A DNA stretch of 17,415 nt from JAWCLZ01 sp038850275 (GTDB lineage Archaea > Halobacteriota > JAWCLZ01). The stretch spans positions 1 to 17,415 of the forward strand of contig JAWCLZ010000025.1 in NCBI GenBank assembly GCA_038850275.1. Direction: 5' to 3'. Shown here piece after piece: positions 1 to 7,281 of this stretch (positions within the stretch are counted from its first letter, which is position 1; each line of letters begins with the position of its first letter). The translations under genes and the position numbers were made by a program. A model generated the notes under the pieces. It searched no databases. It was not told the DNA's origin and worked only from the letters and a program-made list of their open reading frames with translations.

Positions 1-118
1 CCACAGCTTGCTGCAAGAGAAAAGCTGAAACATAGTAATCACCAATTCCAAATATTCTCTCAGCACTTTCAAAATCCCTAAGCGCCTGCCTCCACCAATT
101 TTTAGTTTCTTCCCTCAT
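1..118 (-). CDS. HEPN-domain protein, N-terminal part (runs off the left edge)
   Basis: Only the first 39 residues are inside the window. The translation begins MREETKNWWRQALRDFESAE and continues to a segment ending YYVSAFLLQQAV. This pattern, a Trp-rich start, A-x-x-DF/DL-x-x-A, then a Tyr-rich turn and the F-x-x-QQA helix, is the classic N-terminus of HEPN-domain proteins. These are small helical bundles that are usually partnered with MNT nucleotidyltransferases as toxin-antitoxin pairs, or act as RNases. The ATG at 118-116 is fixed by a perfect Shine-Dalgarno AGGAGG (124-129 on the other strand) five bases upstream. The gene follows the sarcinarray-like gene after a 45-base gap in which I see no clear TATA box, so it may be read through from that operon. 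The catalytic R-x4-6-H motif and any MNT partner lie outside the window, so activity cannot be judged. Confidence 0.72.
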   Translation of the reverse strand, partial: MREETKNWWRQALRDFESAERIFGIGDYYVSAFLLQQAV

Positions 119-123
119 CCTTG

Positions 124-129
124 CCTCCT
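124..129 (-). promoter_or_regulatory. Shine-Dalgarno site of the HEPN gene
   Basis: AGGAGG on the minus strand lies five bases before the ATG at 118. It is one of the strongest ribosome binding sites in the window and it decides the start of this edge-truncated gene. Confidence 0.7.
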
Positions 130-163
130 AAAAAACTTGTAAGTAGAATTTCAATTTTCATCC

Positions 164-763
164 TTATCCTATTCTCCTCGCAATAGCAAATGCACTTATG
201 CAGCTAAAGACAAGCAAAGCAAACTCAAAACCAGGAGTGGTTTTCACAGGCGAAAGAGATGGCGTTGGAGTTGTGCCTTCGTAACCTTCGTAATATTCCT
301 TTGAGATATAGGCATTAACGATAGTGAAGCCGATGGTTTCACTATCGCCACCTTTAGATGGATGTATCGTAAAATCAATATTAAGAGGAGCAGTGCCACC
401 TGCCCAAGCTTCGGTAGCTTTAAGTTTCCAAATGAAAGTGAGATTCGTACCTTTTGGCACATTCAGTTCGTCATACCATTGATTCAAAGCTGAAACACCT
501 TCAATAATTTCAAAAGGCTGTTTTTCTTTTTCTCTAAAACCAGAAACACTAAGTTTTAAAGAAATATGAACTTTTTCTTTCGTTGAAATTTCTGCTCTAA
601 CCAAGAATGGTTCACCAATTCTTAATGTAACATTATCGACAGTTGCTCTTTGATCATTAAAATAAACAACACCCTTCGCTAAAGTACCTTCAAATGCCTG
701 TACCGAAGTCGATAAGGTTAGCATTAAAAAACCAATTATGATAACAACTTTAGTTTTAGTCAT
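164..763 (-). CDS. sarcinarray-like secreted surface protein with PGF-CTERM-like tail
   Basis: Predicted 199 residues from the ATG at 763. The frame stays open three codons further to a TTG at 772, but that TTG sits directly against the GAGGAAGG stretch, while the ATG has normal spacing. It opens with a signal peptide (MTKTK, a hydrophobic run, then SVQA). The body is a beta-rich domain with YFNDQ, LRIGEPFLVRAEI, WAGGTAPLNIDF and ISKEYYEG, which I recognise from the sarcinarray family of Methanosarcina and ANME relatives; this is from memory, not a search. A Thr/Pro-rich spacer leads to TPGFEFALLVF, a hydrophobic helix and a final ARR. That layout matches the PGF-CTERM signal, which archaeosortase A cleaves before a lipid anchor is added. 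The start lies two bases after the stop of the 960-residue gene, so the two are probably translationally coupled parts of one envelope operon. The function of the family is unknown. Confidence 0.7.
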   Translation of the reverse strand: MTKTKVVIIIGFLMLTLSTSVQAFEGTLAKGVVYFNDQRATVDNVTLRIGEPFLVRAEISTKEKVHISLKLSVSGFREKEKQPFEIIEGVSALNQWYDELNVPKGTNLTFIWKLKATEAWAGGTAPLNIDFTIHPSKGGDSETIGFTIVNAYISKEYYEGYEGTTPTPSLSPVKTTPGFEFALLVFSCISAFAIARRIG

Positions 764-765
764 TT

Positions 766-3648
766 TTACCAACCTTCCTCTTTAGCTCTCGGAGAGCGCT
801 CATTATCAAACCAAGTGCTACTATCTCCCACTCCTTGAGGTGCAGCTGGTACAAAAATAAATGTGCCTGTTTTAAATTCAAATTTTAATCTTGTGTTGTT
901 TCCGAGAACGCCATTAGTAACATAGTCATCATAAACCCTTTCATCTCTTCGTACCCACTCCTGTGCTTCGTGTCCCCATATTGGATGTGGATGGGGTTCG
1001 TTGTTGGCGTCGATTACTTTGAATTCATAGTACTCGCCTTTGACGTGTATATACCAAGCGTTTGCTGTCATTATCCAGTACTTAGGCGGGAGAAGGGGCA
1101 GCCCTTTTTCGGTATAGGAGGTGCTGCCGAAGAAAGCAATGTTTTGCACCGCGAGTGGATAGAAAGCTTCGCTTTCACTTGCTAAGGGGGGTTTATATTT
1201 CTCATAGGGGTTTAAGTAGTTGGGTGTTTGATCTATTGCTATCATAACGCTTTCATTCCACCTATCATAGCCAGTGCCCTCTCGCCTAGCTGTCATTTCA
1301 AGAGCAAGGGGGAACCAGAGTTCTTCTTTAAGGAGCTTGACAGCATTTCTCACAATGCTTTTTAAGTCTATGATCTCGCTATCAGATAAACCCTTATCTT
1401 TAAATCCATTATCTTGCTCCTTCTTAATTTTATCTATAGCTTCACCCATTACCTCCATAAGTTCCCTCCTGACCTCGTCTACATACCACTCCCTAGCTTT
1501 ATAAATGGCTTTAGCCCCAGCCGATTTATATTCGCCTGAGAAGTAACGTGATTTATCTTTATACTTAGCCGCATTAGTATTGTATTTAGCAAGTAACTCA
1601 TCCTTTGCTTTCTCCAGCGCATCCTCAGGCAATGGTGTTTCTCTATGATCAATTGTTGTTGAAACATCGCTTTCAATTCTTGCTTTGATCTCAAGCAGCG
1701 CGCGATTTGCTTCGCTTATAACCCAAGGCTCGATTTTCCCAGTTATAGTTAACTCGTGACTGCTGCTATCTCGATCTTGGAGAATTGCATCGCGAGTATT
1801 TTCCCAATTCAAAGCAGCTTTATAATTTTCAAGGACATCTTGAAGGTTTGGATCAACTTTACCCTCGAAATTGGTTTGGAAATGGGCATTGGCAATGTCA
1901 TTGCTAGTTTCATATCTACTGTGATAATTGCAGTTGAACTTAACTGTAACTATATCCACGCGAGTGTCAATCAAAGTCTGCGAGTGTTTCAAGCGAATGT
2001 AGCACTTCGTTTCTTGGGTGCCATCTGGTTTGGTAATTGTTTCGCACTCTGTTTTATAGTATTTATAGCTATGGGTTCTTTGAAATATAACTCTCCACTT
2101 CTCCCCTGCAAGTACTGGGTGGGAATAGGGTATTTCCTCGATTAGCTCTTGATTTTTAACTCTCCACTCGCTGATTTCTTCGCTATTGTAAGCTATACTT
2201 GGGCTGGGTATGTTAATCGCTGTTTCGCGATTAATCAAAAGCGATATACTTGAGGAATAAACAGCATTCACGATTTCTTGTATCTTTACATTGCTCTGCT
2301 CATATAGTGCTTGAGCTATTTCAGTCGCATTTATGGCAAAGCTGCCATATTCCACTTCTGCTTCCCTCGAGCCATTGCCAGCTTTTTCATAGGCATCATC
2401 CTGTGGATTATGGGGATATTTGCCATTGATGAGCGTGGTGTTATTCAAAGCCTCTTTTTTACTTGCACTTTTATAGCTATGATAAATAAGCTCAGCAATG
2501 CTAATGGGATCAACGCTGTTGAAAACAAAGCCTTGATCGAGAAGAGTAGCACCATTTACAATGAGTCCTAAATGAGTGTTGTTTACAATGTTAACTGGTT
2601 CTCTCTTTGCAAATTGTTGATATCCCCTTGCCCAAGTATATGCCATTGCTGCACTAGTGCTCTCAATCATGAGAGGCCTCGTGCCAGAGATGCGTTTTTC
2701 GTATTCCTCGCAGAGTTCTTTTAATAAGAGATAGCGAGAGGTAATTAAGGTGCTAACATTGGTATTTTGAGTGTAAATCAATTCATTGCTCCGCAGGTCT
2801 TTTATGCTTAGTTTGATTGGAATTGAAACCTCGTAGTATACTTCATAGTTATCGCGTGGTTTCAAACCAAGGATATCAGGTGCATTTAAAGCTCTATCTA
2901 AGTGCATTTCAATTCTCCTGAGCTTAGTTGCTCTCCAATCCTCACTTGGGTAGACATTTATTGCATAATCTCCACGTTTATAGCTATCATTAGCGTAATT
3001 TGCCTTTAAAAAGCTCTTGAAGTTATGATGAGTCATTTCCTTAATCCAACCTTCTTGATCGAGGATCACGCCTATGTAAGTAGTATCCTGAATATCTTGA
3101 CCTTGAATCTTAGCAATCCAAGTGCCATTTGCATTATTTGGAAGAGGGTAATATAGAGTTTTAACCCCGCTACCAAGCCATCCCCATGAGAGGTCGCTCA
3201 TATTCCACGTTGCCACTGTTGTATTACTGGAGTCGATGAGGAGAAGTTTTACATCAATCACCACTGCACTCGTTGGTTTGCTGACCTCGATTTCTAAGAG
3301 CTCTCCAGGTAAATAGGATTCTCTTTTTATATTCACTTCATAGCCATAAAATAGAGAGCCATTAACACGCTTATCCGGCGCGTGATCAACTATGTTAATC
3401 AATGGTGTTTTACCTGCTTGGCGTAGTGCTTTTAACCCTGCGTAGTTTAATGCGCGAGGAAGATCTGCCTTGGCATATAAATAAGCTTCATCTAGTTCAC
3501 TTAGCTTTGCGCTTTCAAGCAAGATGCTTGCTTTTTCTAAATCCACTTTTAATAAAAATGCTGAGATGAAGGTGGAGATTAGAATTAGGAATATACCTAT
3601 CACTGCGAAGGAAATTCTAGCATTACAGTCTTTTAATAATGCAAACAT
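766..3648 (-). CDS. large membrane-anchored extracytoplasmic protein, DUF7286-like
   Basis: A 960-residue protein with one hydrophobic segment near the N-terminus (about residues 13-33), after a short positively charged start containing CNARISFAVIG. The remaining ~925 residues are hydrophilic, rich in Tyr, Asn and N-x-S/T sequons, and probably lie outside the cell. Around residues 560-600 there is a pair of Cys in a CETITKPDG...TKC hairpin. A charged, helix-rich stretch (about 690-790) may form a coiled coil. The C-terminal part contains LLPPKYWIMTANAWYIHVKG. The single N-terminal anchor, the size and this motif recall the haloarchaeal DUF7286 family found near type IV pilus or secretion ATPase genes; this is recollection only, and no such genes are visible here. 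The gene is first in a leftward unit and is divergent from elp3. Its start has no obvious Shine-Dalgarno site, but a TATA-like box lies about 40 bases upstream. The function is unknown. Confidence 0.75.
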   Translation of the reverse strand: MFALLKDCNARISFAVIGIFLILISTFISAFLLKVDLEKASILLESAKLSELDEAYLYAKADLPRALNYAGLKALRQAGKTPLINIVDHAPDKRVNGSLFYGYEVNIKRESYLPGELLEIEVSKPTSAVVIDVKLLLIDSSNTTVATWNMSDLSWGWLGSGVKTLYYPLPNNANGTWIAKIQGQDIQDTTYIGVILDQEGWIKEMTHHNFKSFLKANYANDSYKRGDYAINVYPSEDWRATKLRRIEMHLDRALNAPDILGLKPRDNYEVYYEVSIPIKLSIKDLRSNELIYTQNTNVSTLITSRYLLLKELCEEYEKRISGTRPLMIESTSAAMAYTWARGYQQFAKREPVNIVNNTHLGLIVNGATLLDQGFVFNSVDPISIAELIYHSYKSASKKEALNNTTLINGKYPHNPQDDAYEKAGNGSREAEVEYGSFAINATEIAQALYEQSNVKIQEIVNAVYSSSISLLINRETAINIPSPSIAYNSEEISEWRVKNQELIEEIPYSHPVLAGEKWRVIFQRTHSYKYYKTECETITKPDGTQETKCYIRLKHSQTLIDTRVDIVTVKFNCNYHSRYETSNDIANAHFQTNFEGKVDPNLQDVLENYKAALNWENTRDAILQDRDSSSHELTITGKIEPWVISEANRALLEIKARIESDVSTTIDHRETPLPEDALEKAKDELLAKYNTNAAKYKDKSRYFSGEYKSAGAKAIYKAREWYVDEVRRELMEVMGEAIDKIKKEQDNGFKDKGLSDSEIIDLKSIVRNAVKLLKEELWFPLALEMTARREGTGYDRWNESVMIAIDQTPNYLNPYEKYKPPLASESEAFYPLAVQNIAFFGSTSYTEKGLPLLPPKYWIMTANAWYIHVKGEYYEFKVIDANNEPHPHPIWGHEAQEWVRRDERVYDDYVTNGVLGNNTRLKFEFKTGTFIFVPAAPQGVGDSSTWFDNERSPRAKEEGW

Positions 3649-3682
3649 TCTAACTAAAATGCATTCTTTTGCAAATAAATCT

Positions 3683-3694
3683 TTCTATATATTA
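3683..3694 (-). promoter_or_regulatory. TATA-like box for the 960-residue protein gene
   Basis: On the minus strand this reads as an AATATATAG-type element in the 99-base divergent gap. Its centre is about 40 bases before the ATG at 3648, which predicts a leader of about 15 bases. Confidence 0.4.
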
Positions 3695-3711
3695 GCAAAA
3701 AGCGTTATAGG

Positions 3712-3724
3712 AAATATTTAAAAA
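3712..3724 (+). promoter_or_regulatory. TATA-like box for elp3
   Basis: AAATATTTAAAAA lies about 30 bases before the elp3 ATG at 3748. No ribosome binding site is visible before that ATG, so the transcript is probably leaderless or nearly so. Confidence 0.45.
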
Positions 3725-3747
3725 CTGAGTTTTCCAACATAGATTAA

Positions 3748-5349
3748 ATGCAATTTCAATCCGCCTGCAGAGCTTTGATTGATTCAATATTGAATGAAGA
3801 AATAGTAGATGAAATTGATCTCTCAAGAGCAAAAAAGGAAATTGCAATTCAATGCAACTTAGGTAGAATTCCTAAGAATTCAGAAATCCTAGCATTCGCG
3901 AGTCCAGAGGAAAGACCAATTGTTAAGGAATTTCTACAGCGTAAACCTGTGCGTACTATATCAGGCGTTGCAGTAGTCGCGGTTATGACCTCTCCACATC
4001 CCTGCCCCCATGGAAAATGCATACCCTGTCCTGGGGGGCCTGATAGTGAATTTGCATCGCCCCAGAGCTATACTGGTAGAGAGCCGGCTGCATTGCGTGC
4101 CTTTCAAGAAAATTTTGATCCTTATCGTCAAACTAATGCTCGCCTTAAGCAGCTTAAGCAGATTGGCCACGAGGTGGATAAAGTTGAGCTTATAATCATG
4201 GGTGGCACCATTACCGCTCGATCACTTTGCTATCAAGAGTGGTTTGTAAAACGCTGCTTGGAAGCGATGAATAACTTTGAATCTAAAAATGTGAGAGAGG
4301 GATATATATCTCTTGAAGAAGTTCAAAAGCGAAATGAATCAGCAAAAATAAGAAATGTTGGCATAACTTTTGAAACCCGTCCAGACTGGTGCAGGGAGAT
4401 CCACGTTGACCGCATGCTCCAATTGGGTGTTACCAAAGTTGAACTTGGGGTTCAAAGTATATATGATTATGTGCTTAGTAGGATTGGAAGGGGACACAGT
4501 GTTGCAGATTCCATTAAAGCCAATCAAATACTACGCGACTCAGGGCTAAAGGTTGGCTTCCATATCATGCCAGGACTACCTGGCTCAAGTTTTGATCAAG
4601 ACTTGAGAATGTTTGAGCGTCTTTTTCAAGATGAACGCTTCAAGCCAGATTACCTAAAGATCTATCCCACGCTGCTCATCAGAGGCACTAAGCTATATGA
4701 AATGTGGCTTAGAGGAGAATATGAGCCACTTTCAATAGAGCAAGCAGTTGAATTAATTGCAAGAGCAAAACTCAAGCTTCCTAGATGGGTTAGAGTGCAA
4801 AGGGTGCAGCGTGATATACCTGTTTATCAAATTGAAGAAGGCATAAAGAAAAGCAATTTACGACAGCTAGTTTTCCAAAGACTTAAGGAGATCAACGCAA
4901 GATGTAAATGCATTCGCTGCAGAGAAGTGGGACACGCATTGCTTAAAGACAAAATTCCCTCGCCCAGCGATATTAAACTTCTACAAGAGAGCTACATAGC
5001 TTGCAAGGGAGAAGAATATTTCATTTCTTATGAAGATGTGGATAAAGATGTATTGATTGGATTCCTGCGGCTTCGCTTTCCATTTAAGCCTCATAGGCGT
5101 GAGCTTCAAGAAGCTGCAATTGTGCGAGAGTTGCACGTTTACGGTCCAATGGTGCCTCTCGGCGTGAAGCCAAGTTATGAGTGGCAGCACCGCGGGTATG
5201 GAGAGGCGCTACTTCGCAGAGCTGAGGAAATCGCTAGGGAGAAAGGCTATAAAAAGCTTGCGATTACAAGTGGGATAGGAGTGCGCGATTACTATCGCAA
5301 GCAAGGCTATAGAAAAATAGGAGTGTATATGATGAAGGTGTTGAAATGA
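3748..5349 (+). CDS. elp3: Elp3-type tRNA wobble-uridine carboxymethyl transferase (radical SAM + acetyltransferase)
   Basis: A 533-residue protein, close to the usual family length. It uses acetyl-CoA and SAM to place a carboxymethyl-type group on C5 of uridine 34 in tRNA. The radical SAM half carries the cluster cysteines in PHPCPHGKCIPCPGGPDS (Cys86, Cys91, Cys94), followed by SYTGREPAALRA, GGTITA, ETRPDWC, ELGVQSIYD and KIYPTLLIRGT, all hallmark Elp3 segments. A zinc-binding CKCIRC (386-391) leads into the GNAT acetyltransferase half. That half holds FISYEDVDKDVLIGFLRLR, HVYGPMVP, the CoA-binding QHRGYG (480-485) and the closing YYRKQGYRKIGVYMMKVLK. Archaea use Elp3 alone, without the other eukaryotic Elongator subunits. 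The stop overlaps the start of the next gene by ATGA, so the two are co-translated. No key residue is missing. Confidence 0.96.
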   Translation: MQFQSACRALIDSILNEEIVDEIDLSRAKKEIAIQCNLGRIPKNSEILAFASPEERPIVKEFLQRKPVRTISGVAVVAVMTSPHPCPHGKCIPCPGGPDSEFASPQSYTGREPAALRAFQENFDPYRQTNARLKQLKQIGHEVDKVELIIMGGTITARSLCYQEWFVKRCLEAMNNFESKNVREGYISLEEVQKRNESAKIRNVGITFETRPDWCREIHVDRMLQLGVTKVELGVQSIYDYVLSRIGRGHSVADSIKANQILRDSGLKVGFHIMPGLPGSSFDQDLRMFERLFQDERFKPDYLKIYPTLLIRGTKLYEMWLRGEYEPLSIEQAVELIARAKLKLPRWVRVQRVQRDIPVYQIEEGIKKSNLRQLVFQRLKEINARCKCIRCREVGHALLKDKIPSPSDIKLLQESYIACKGEEYFISYEDVDKDVLIGFLRLRFPFKPHRRELQEAAIVRELHVYGPMVPLGVKPSYEWQHRGYGEALLRRAEEIAREKGYKKLAITSGIGVRDYYRKQGYRKIGVYMMKVLK

Positions 5350-6179
5350 AAGCTAGTGAGGAATGCTATTCCTGCTTGAAGCGCTTAGCTATACAAGCAA
5401 GTAGTTTGGCTACTGAAAACCTTGAGTTAAGGCGCTTAATTGAGGAGCAGTGCTTAAAGCTTTTAAATCGCAAGTTTTCTTTAAATATAGTGCCTGCTGA
5501 AATCGCTAATGAGATGCATAGAATTACTCGAAGGCTATCGGGGAATAAAGATCCCTATAAGAAATTCAAAGCTAGAGAGATAGAGATATCGCGTAGGGTC
5601 TTTGAAGCCATAAGAAATAGAGCGAGTCATTCCCTGCGTTCGTGCATTGAACTTGCTGTGCTTGGCAATGCAAGTGATTTTTTCCGAGATTTAAAAGACG
5701 TGGAGCTAGAGTCTAAGGTTATTTTTGCAATAGATGATATTGCAATTGCTGAAGAAAAACTTTTGAGGGCGAAGAAAATTTTATATCTCGCGGATAATGC
5801 TGGAGAGGTATTCTTTGATATTCCACTTTTAAATAAACTAAGGGAATATGGAGAGGTAATATATGCTGTGAAGCAAAGTGCAGTGCAAAATGACTTAACC
5901 ATAGAAGACCTACGAGAGATAGACCTTGCTATAGATATTGAAAGGGTAATCACCACTGGTACCGATACCGTTGGAATTGACCTTTCAATTGCTAGTGAGG
6001 AGTTTAAAGCAGAGTTTAAAAGCGCAGATTTGATATTTGCAAAGGGAATGGGTAACTATGAAACTCTTTCAGAGCTACCTAAGGAAGGGAGGTTCTTATT
6101 TATTTTAATAGCTAAATGTCTGCCTGTGGCAAGAAGCATTAATGTGCCATTGAATAGTTATATTGCAATGATTTGGTAA
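5346..6179 (+). CDS. DUF89 / ARMT1-like metal-dependent phosphatase, archaeal type
   Basis: A 277-residue protein beginning with an N-terminal CYSC motif (Cys7, Cys10) typical of the archaeal branch of DUF89. The helical front part includes NEMHRITRRLSGNKDPYKKFK. The phosphatase core has YLADNAGEVFFD (Asp150-Asn151 and Glu154), YAVKQSAVQNDLTIEDL, TTGTDTVGIDL, FAKGMGNYETL (Lys233-Glu239) and LIAKCLPVA. These match the metal- and phosphate-binding motifs of the family. Characterised members remove phosphate from damaged or over-phosphorylated sugars and cofactors (damage-control phosphatases), but the archaeal substrate is not settled. The ATGA overlap with elp3 argues for coupled translation. 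A link to tRNA modification is only suggested by this pairing. The gene ends in a hairpin and T-rich stretch. Confidence 0.88.
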   Translation: MKASEECYSCLKRLAIQASSLATENLELRRLIEEQCLKLLNRKFSLNIVPAEIANEMHRITRRLSGNKDPYKKFKAREIEISRRVFEAIRNRASHSLRSCIELAVLGNASDFFRDLKDVELESKVIFAIDDIAIAEEKLLRAKKILYLADNAGEVFFDIPLLNKLREYGEVIYAVKQSAVQNDLTIEDLREIDLAIDIERVITTGTDTVGIDLSIASEEFKAEFKSADLIFAKGMGNYETLSELPKEGRFLFILIAKCLPVARSINVPLNSYIAMIW

Positions 6180-6201
6180 ATTTTTTATTAATTTTACCAA
6201 A
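6172..6201 (+). terminator. hairpin with T-rich loop at the end of the elp3-DUF89 operon
   Basis: TTTGGTAAA (6172-6180) pairs exactly with TTTACCAAA (6193-6201) around a T-rich 12-base loop. The left arm covers the DUF89 stop codon. More T-runs follow at about 6213-6218. Archaeal termination depends mostly on T-tracts, so the hairpin may be secondary. Confidence 0.45.
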
Positions 6202-6232
6202 ATTTAATTAAATTTTTTAAATATTCGAAAAA

Positions 6233-6240
6233 CTTATATA
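6233..6240 (+). promoter_or_regulatory. box A promoter of the small membrane protein pair
   Basis: CTTATATA is a perfect match to the archaeal box A pattern YTTAWATA. Transcription should start near 6260-6263. This implies a leaderless transcript beginning at the ATG at 6257, or a very short leader before the next in-frame ATG at 6269. Confidence 0.55.
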
Positions 6241-6256
6241 CATTGTCATCATAATT

Positions 6257-6646
6257 ATGATAAATGAGATGGATAGTATTCACGTTGTTATACTCTGGGG
6301 TATAGCCTCACTTTGTGCATTAGCAGCATTCATAATCACACTTGTAGCTAGGTCAAAGCTAACTTATGGAATAATGAGGGTTTACTTAACTTGGACTACT
6401 GGCTCGCTTTTCTTCATCGCACTCAACAACCTCTATACCATGCTAGCCGTCGAGGGTAAATGGATAGAAAACTTCGGTCTTGGAATTTATATTCCTCAGT
6501 ATCTCTTCATGGCAATGGGAAGCTTGCTCTTTGTAATCGCAGCATATCAAGTCTATATTCTCTCATCAATCTATGGCTTCAAGCACGAGGGCGAGGTAAT
6601 GAAAAAGCTCCTTGAGGAAAAAATAGCAAAGCTGGATGGGAAGTGA
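6257..6646 (+). CDS. small three-helix membrane protein of unknown function (A)
   Basis: A 129-residue protein with three clear hydrophobic segments (about 9-29, 41-63 and 80-103). A positively charged loop RSKLTYGIMR lies between the first two, and a charged, probably helical tail EGEVMKKLLEEKIAKLDGK ends the protein. The positive-inside rule suggests N-terminus out, C-terminus in. I do not recognise a named family. The start is ambiguous: the ATG at 6257 lies inside a perfect palindrome and very close to the predicted transcription start, while the in-frame ATG at 6269 would give a 125-residue protein starting MDSIHVV. The next gene starts four bases after this stop, and its product has the same helix spacing and the same loop charge, so the two look like a paralogous or heteromeric pair. 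Confidence 0.68.
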   Translation: MINEMDSIHVVILWGIASLCALAAFIITLVARSKLTYGIMRVYLTWTTGSLFFIALNNLYTMLAVEGKWIENFGLGIYIPQYLFMAMGSLLFVIAAYQVYILSSIYGFKHEGEVMKKLLEEKIAKLDGK

Positions 6647-6650
6647 GAAG

Positions 6651-6944
6651 ATGGAGCTTTGGTTTATGCTTAGAATTCTATTTGGCTTAACCTTTGCAAT
6701 CTCAGGCTTATTCGTTGTTTCACTAGTAGCGAAGGCTTACTTCATGACGTATCGCAGGGATATGCTGTTGCTGATGAATGGATTTGTACTCCTCATTGCA
6801 AGCATTGTTTCCACCACTGCATTCACTGATATCTTCAGAATTCAGGAAAGCGAGGCCATAGATAAAATGCTAGCCATAGCTTACTTCATTGGAACCATAG
6901 CATTCTTCCTGATAAATACTTCCTTCTTTACCCACGAAAGCTAG
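6651..6944 (+). CDS. small three-helix membrane protein of unknown function (B)
   Basis: A 97-residue protein from the ATG at 6651. An in-frame ATG at 6636 inside the previous gene is also possible, but the GGAAGTGAG stretch fits a ribosome site for 6651. It has three hydrophobic segments (about 4-28, 36-58 and 71-91). The basic loop KAYFMTYRRD after the first helix mirrors the TY-containing basic loop of the upstream protein, and an acidic loop RIQESEAID lies after the second. There is almost no soluble domain, so it probably works by binding its partner in the membrane. No catalytic or transport motif was seen, and the family is unknown. Confidence 0.66.
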   Translation: MELWFMLRILFGLTFAISGLFVVSLVAKAYFMTYRRDMLLLMNGFVLLIASIVSTTAFTDIFRIQESEAIDKMLAIAYFIGTIAFFLINTSFFTHES

Positions 6945-6978
6945 AATAAATATTGATACTAATGGCTTCTTTCAATGC

Positions 6979-7015
6979 TGATAATTATAGCTGATAATTA
7001 TAAATGATAATTATA
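6979..7015 (+). repeat. three 11-bp direct repeats at 13-bp period, possible operator cluster
   Basis: TGATAATTATA occurs exactly three times, at 6979-6989, 6992-7002 and 7005-7015, separated by GC and AA. The core ATAATTAT is self-complementary. The array lies just upstream of the TATA-like box of the 66-residue gene, the usual place for an activator or repressor array. Confidence 0.6.
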
Positions 7016-7035
7016 AGTAATATTTAGATAAAAAA

Positions 7036-7045
7036 GTTTATTATA
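7036..7045 (+). promoter_or_regulatory. TATA-like box of the 66-residue Cys-rich gene
   Basis: GTTTATTATA lies about 40 bases before the ATG at 7081. A GAGG ribosome site at 7070-7073 sits seven bases before the ATG, so a leader of about 15 bases is predicted. Confidence 0.4.
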
Positions 7046-7080
7046 CTAATTTTCCAAAAATTTGCCATAGAGGCAAGAAT

Positions 7081-7281
7081 ATGGATGCAAAACTTCTTGA
7101 ATACCTAAAAAAATCGGAAATAGAATACAACTGCGGAATTTGCAAATACTATCAGTCGCCAGTTCCAGTGTACATCTTCATTGGAGGCAAAATACTGGAT
7201 GAAAAATACTGGATAGGCTATTGCGCATTGCATTCAAATCACATTGAAAATTTTCAAAAATGCTCTTGCTTCGCTATATAA
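7081..7281 (+). CDS. 66-residue Cys-rich, probably metal-binding protein
   Basis: A small soluble protein with Cys18 and Cys21 in YNCGICKYY, Cys48 followed by His51 and His54 in GYCALHSNH, and Cys61 and Cys63 in KCSCF. A CxxC, a central C-x2-H and a C-terminal Cys pair suggest one bound zinc ion or an iron-sulfur cluster. A GAGG ribosome site and a TATA-like box support a true gene. It follows the two small membrane protein genes after a 136-base gap with its own repeat array, so it is probably a separate transcript under related control. I do not recognise a named family. Confidence 0.62.
   Translation: MDAKLLEYLKKSEIEYNCGICKYYQSPVPVYIFIGGKILDEKYWIGYCALHSNHIENFQKCSCFAI

Noticed and set aside
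770..772. TTG start giving a 202-residue sarcinarray-like protein
   Set aside because: It touches the purine-rich ribosome site directly; the ATG at 763 has normal spacing and a regular signal peptide.
1756..2145. 129-residue plus-strand frame inside the 960-residue gene
   Set aside because: It is antisense to a long continuous coding frame, has no ribosome site and gives low-complexity hydrophobic sequence with no family features.
6636..6650. Longer start (MGSEK) for the second small membrane protein
   Set aside because: The ATG at 6651 follows the upstream stop closely, has a better-placed GTGAG-type ribosome site and begins right before the first helix.
6979..7015. Repeat array as a CRISPR
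   Set aside because: Repeats are 11 bp with 2-bp spacers, so there is no spacer content; a protein-binding array fits better.
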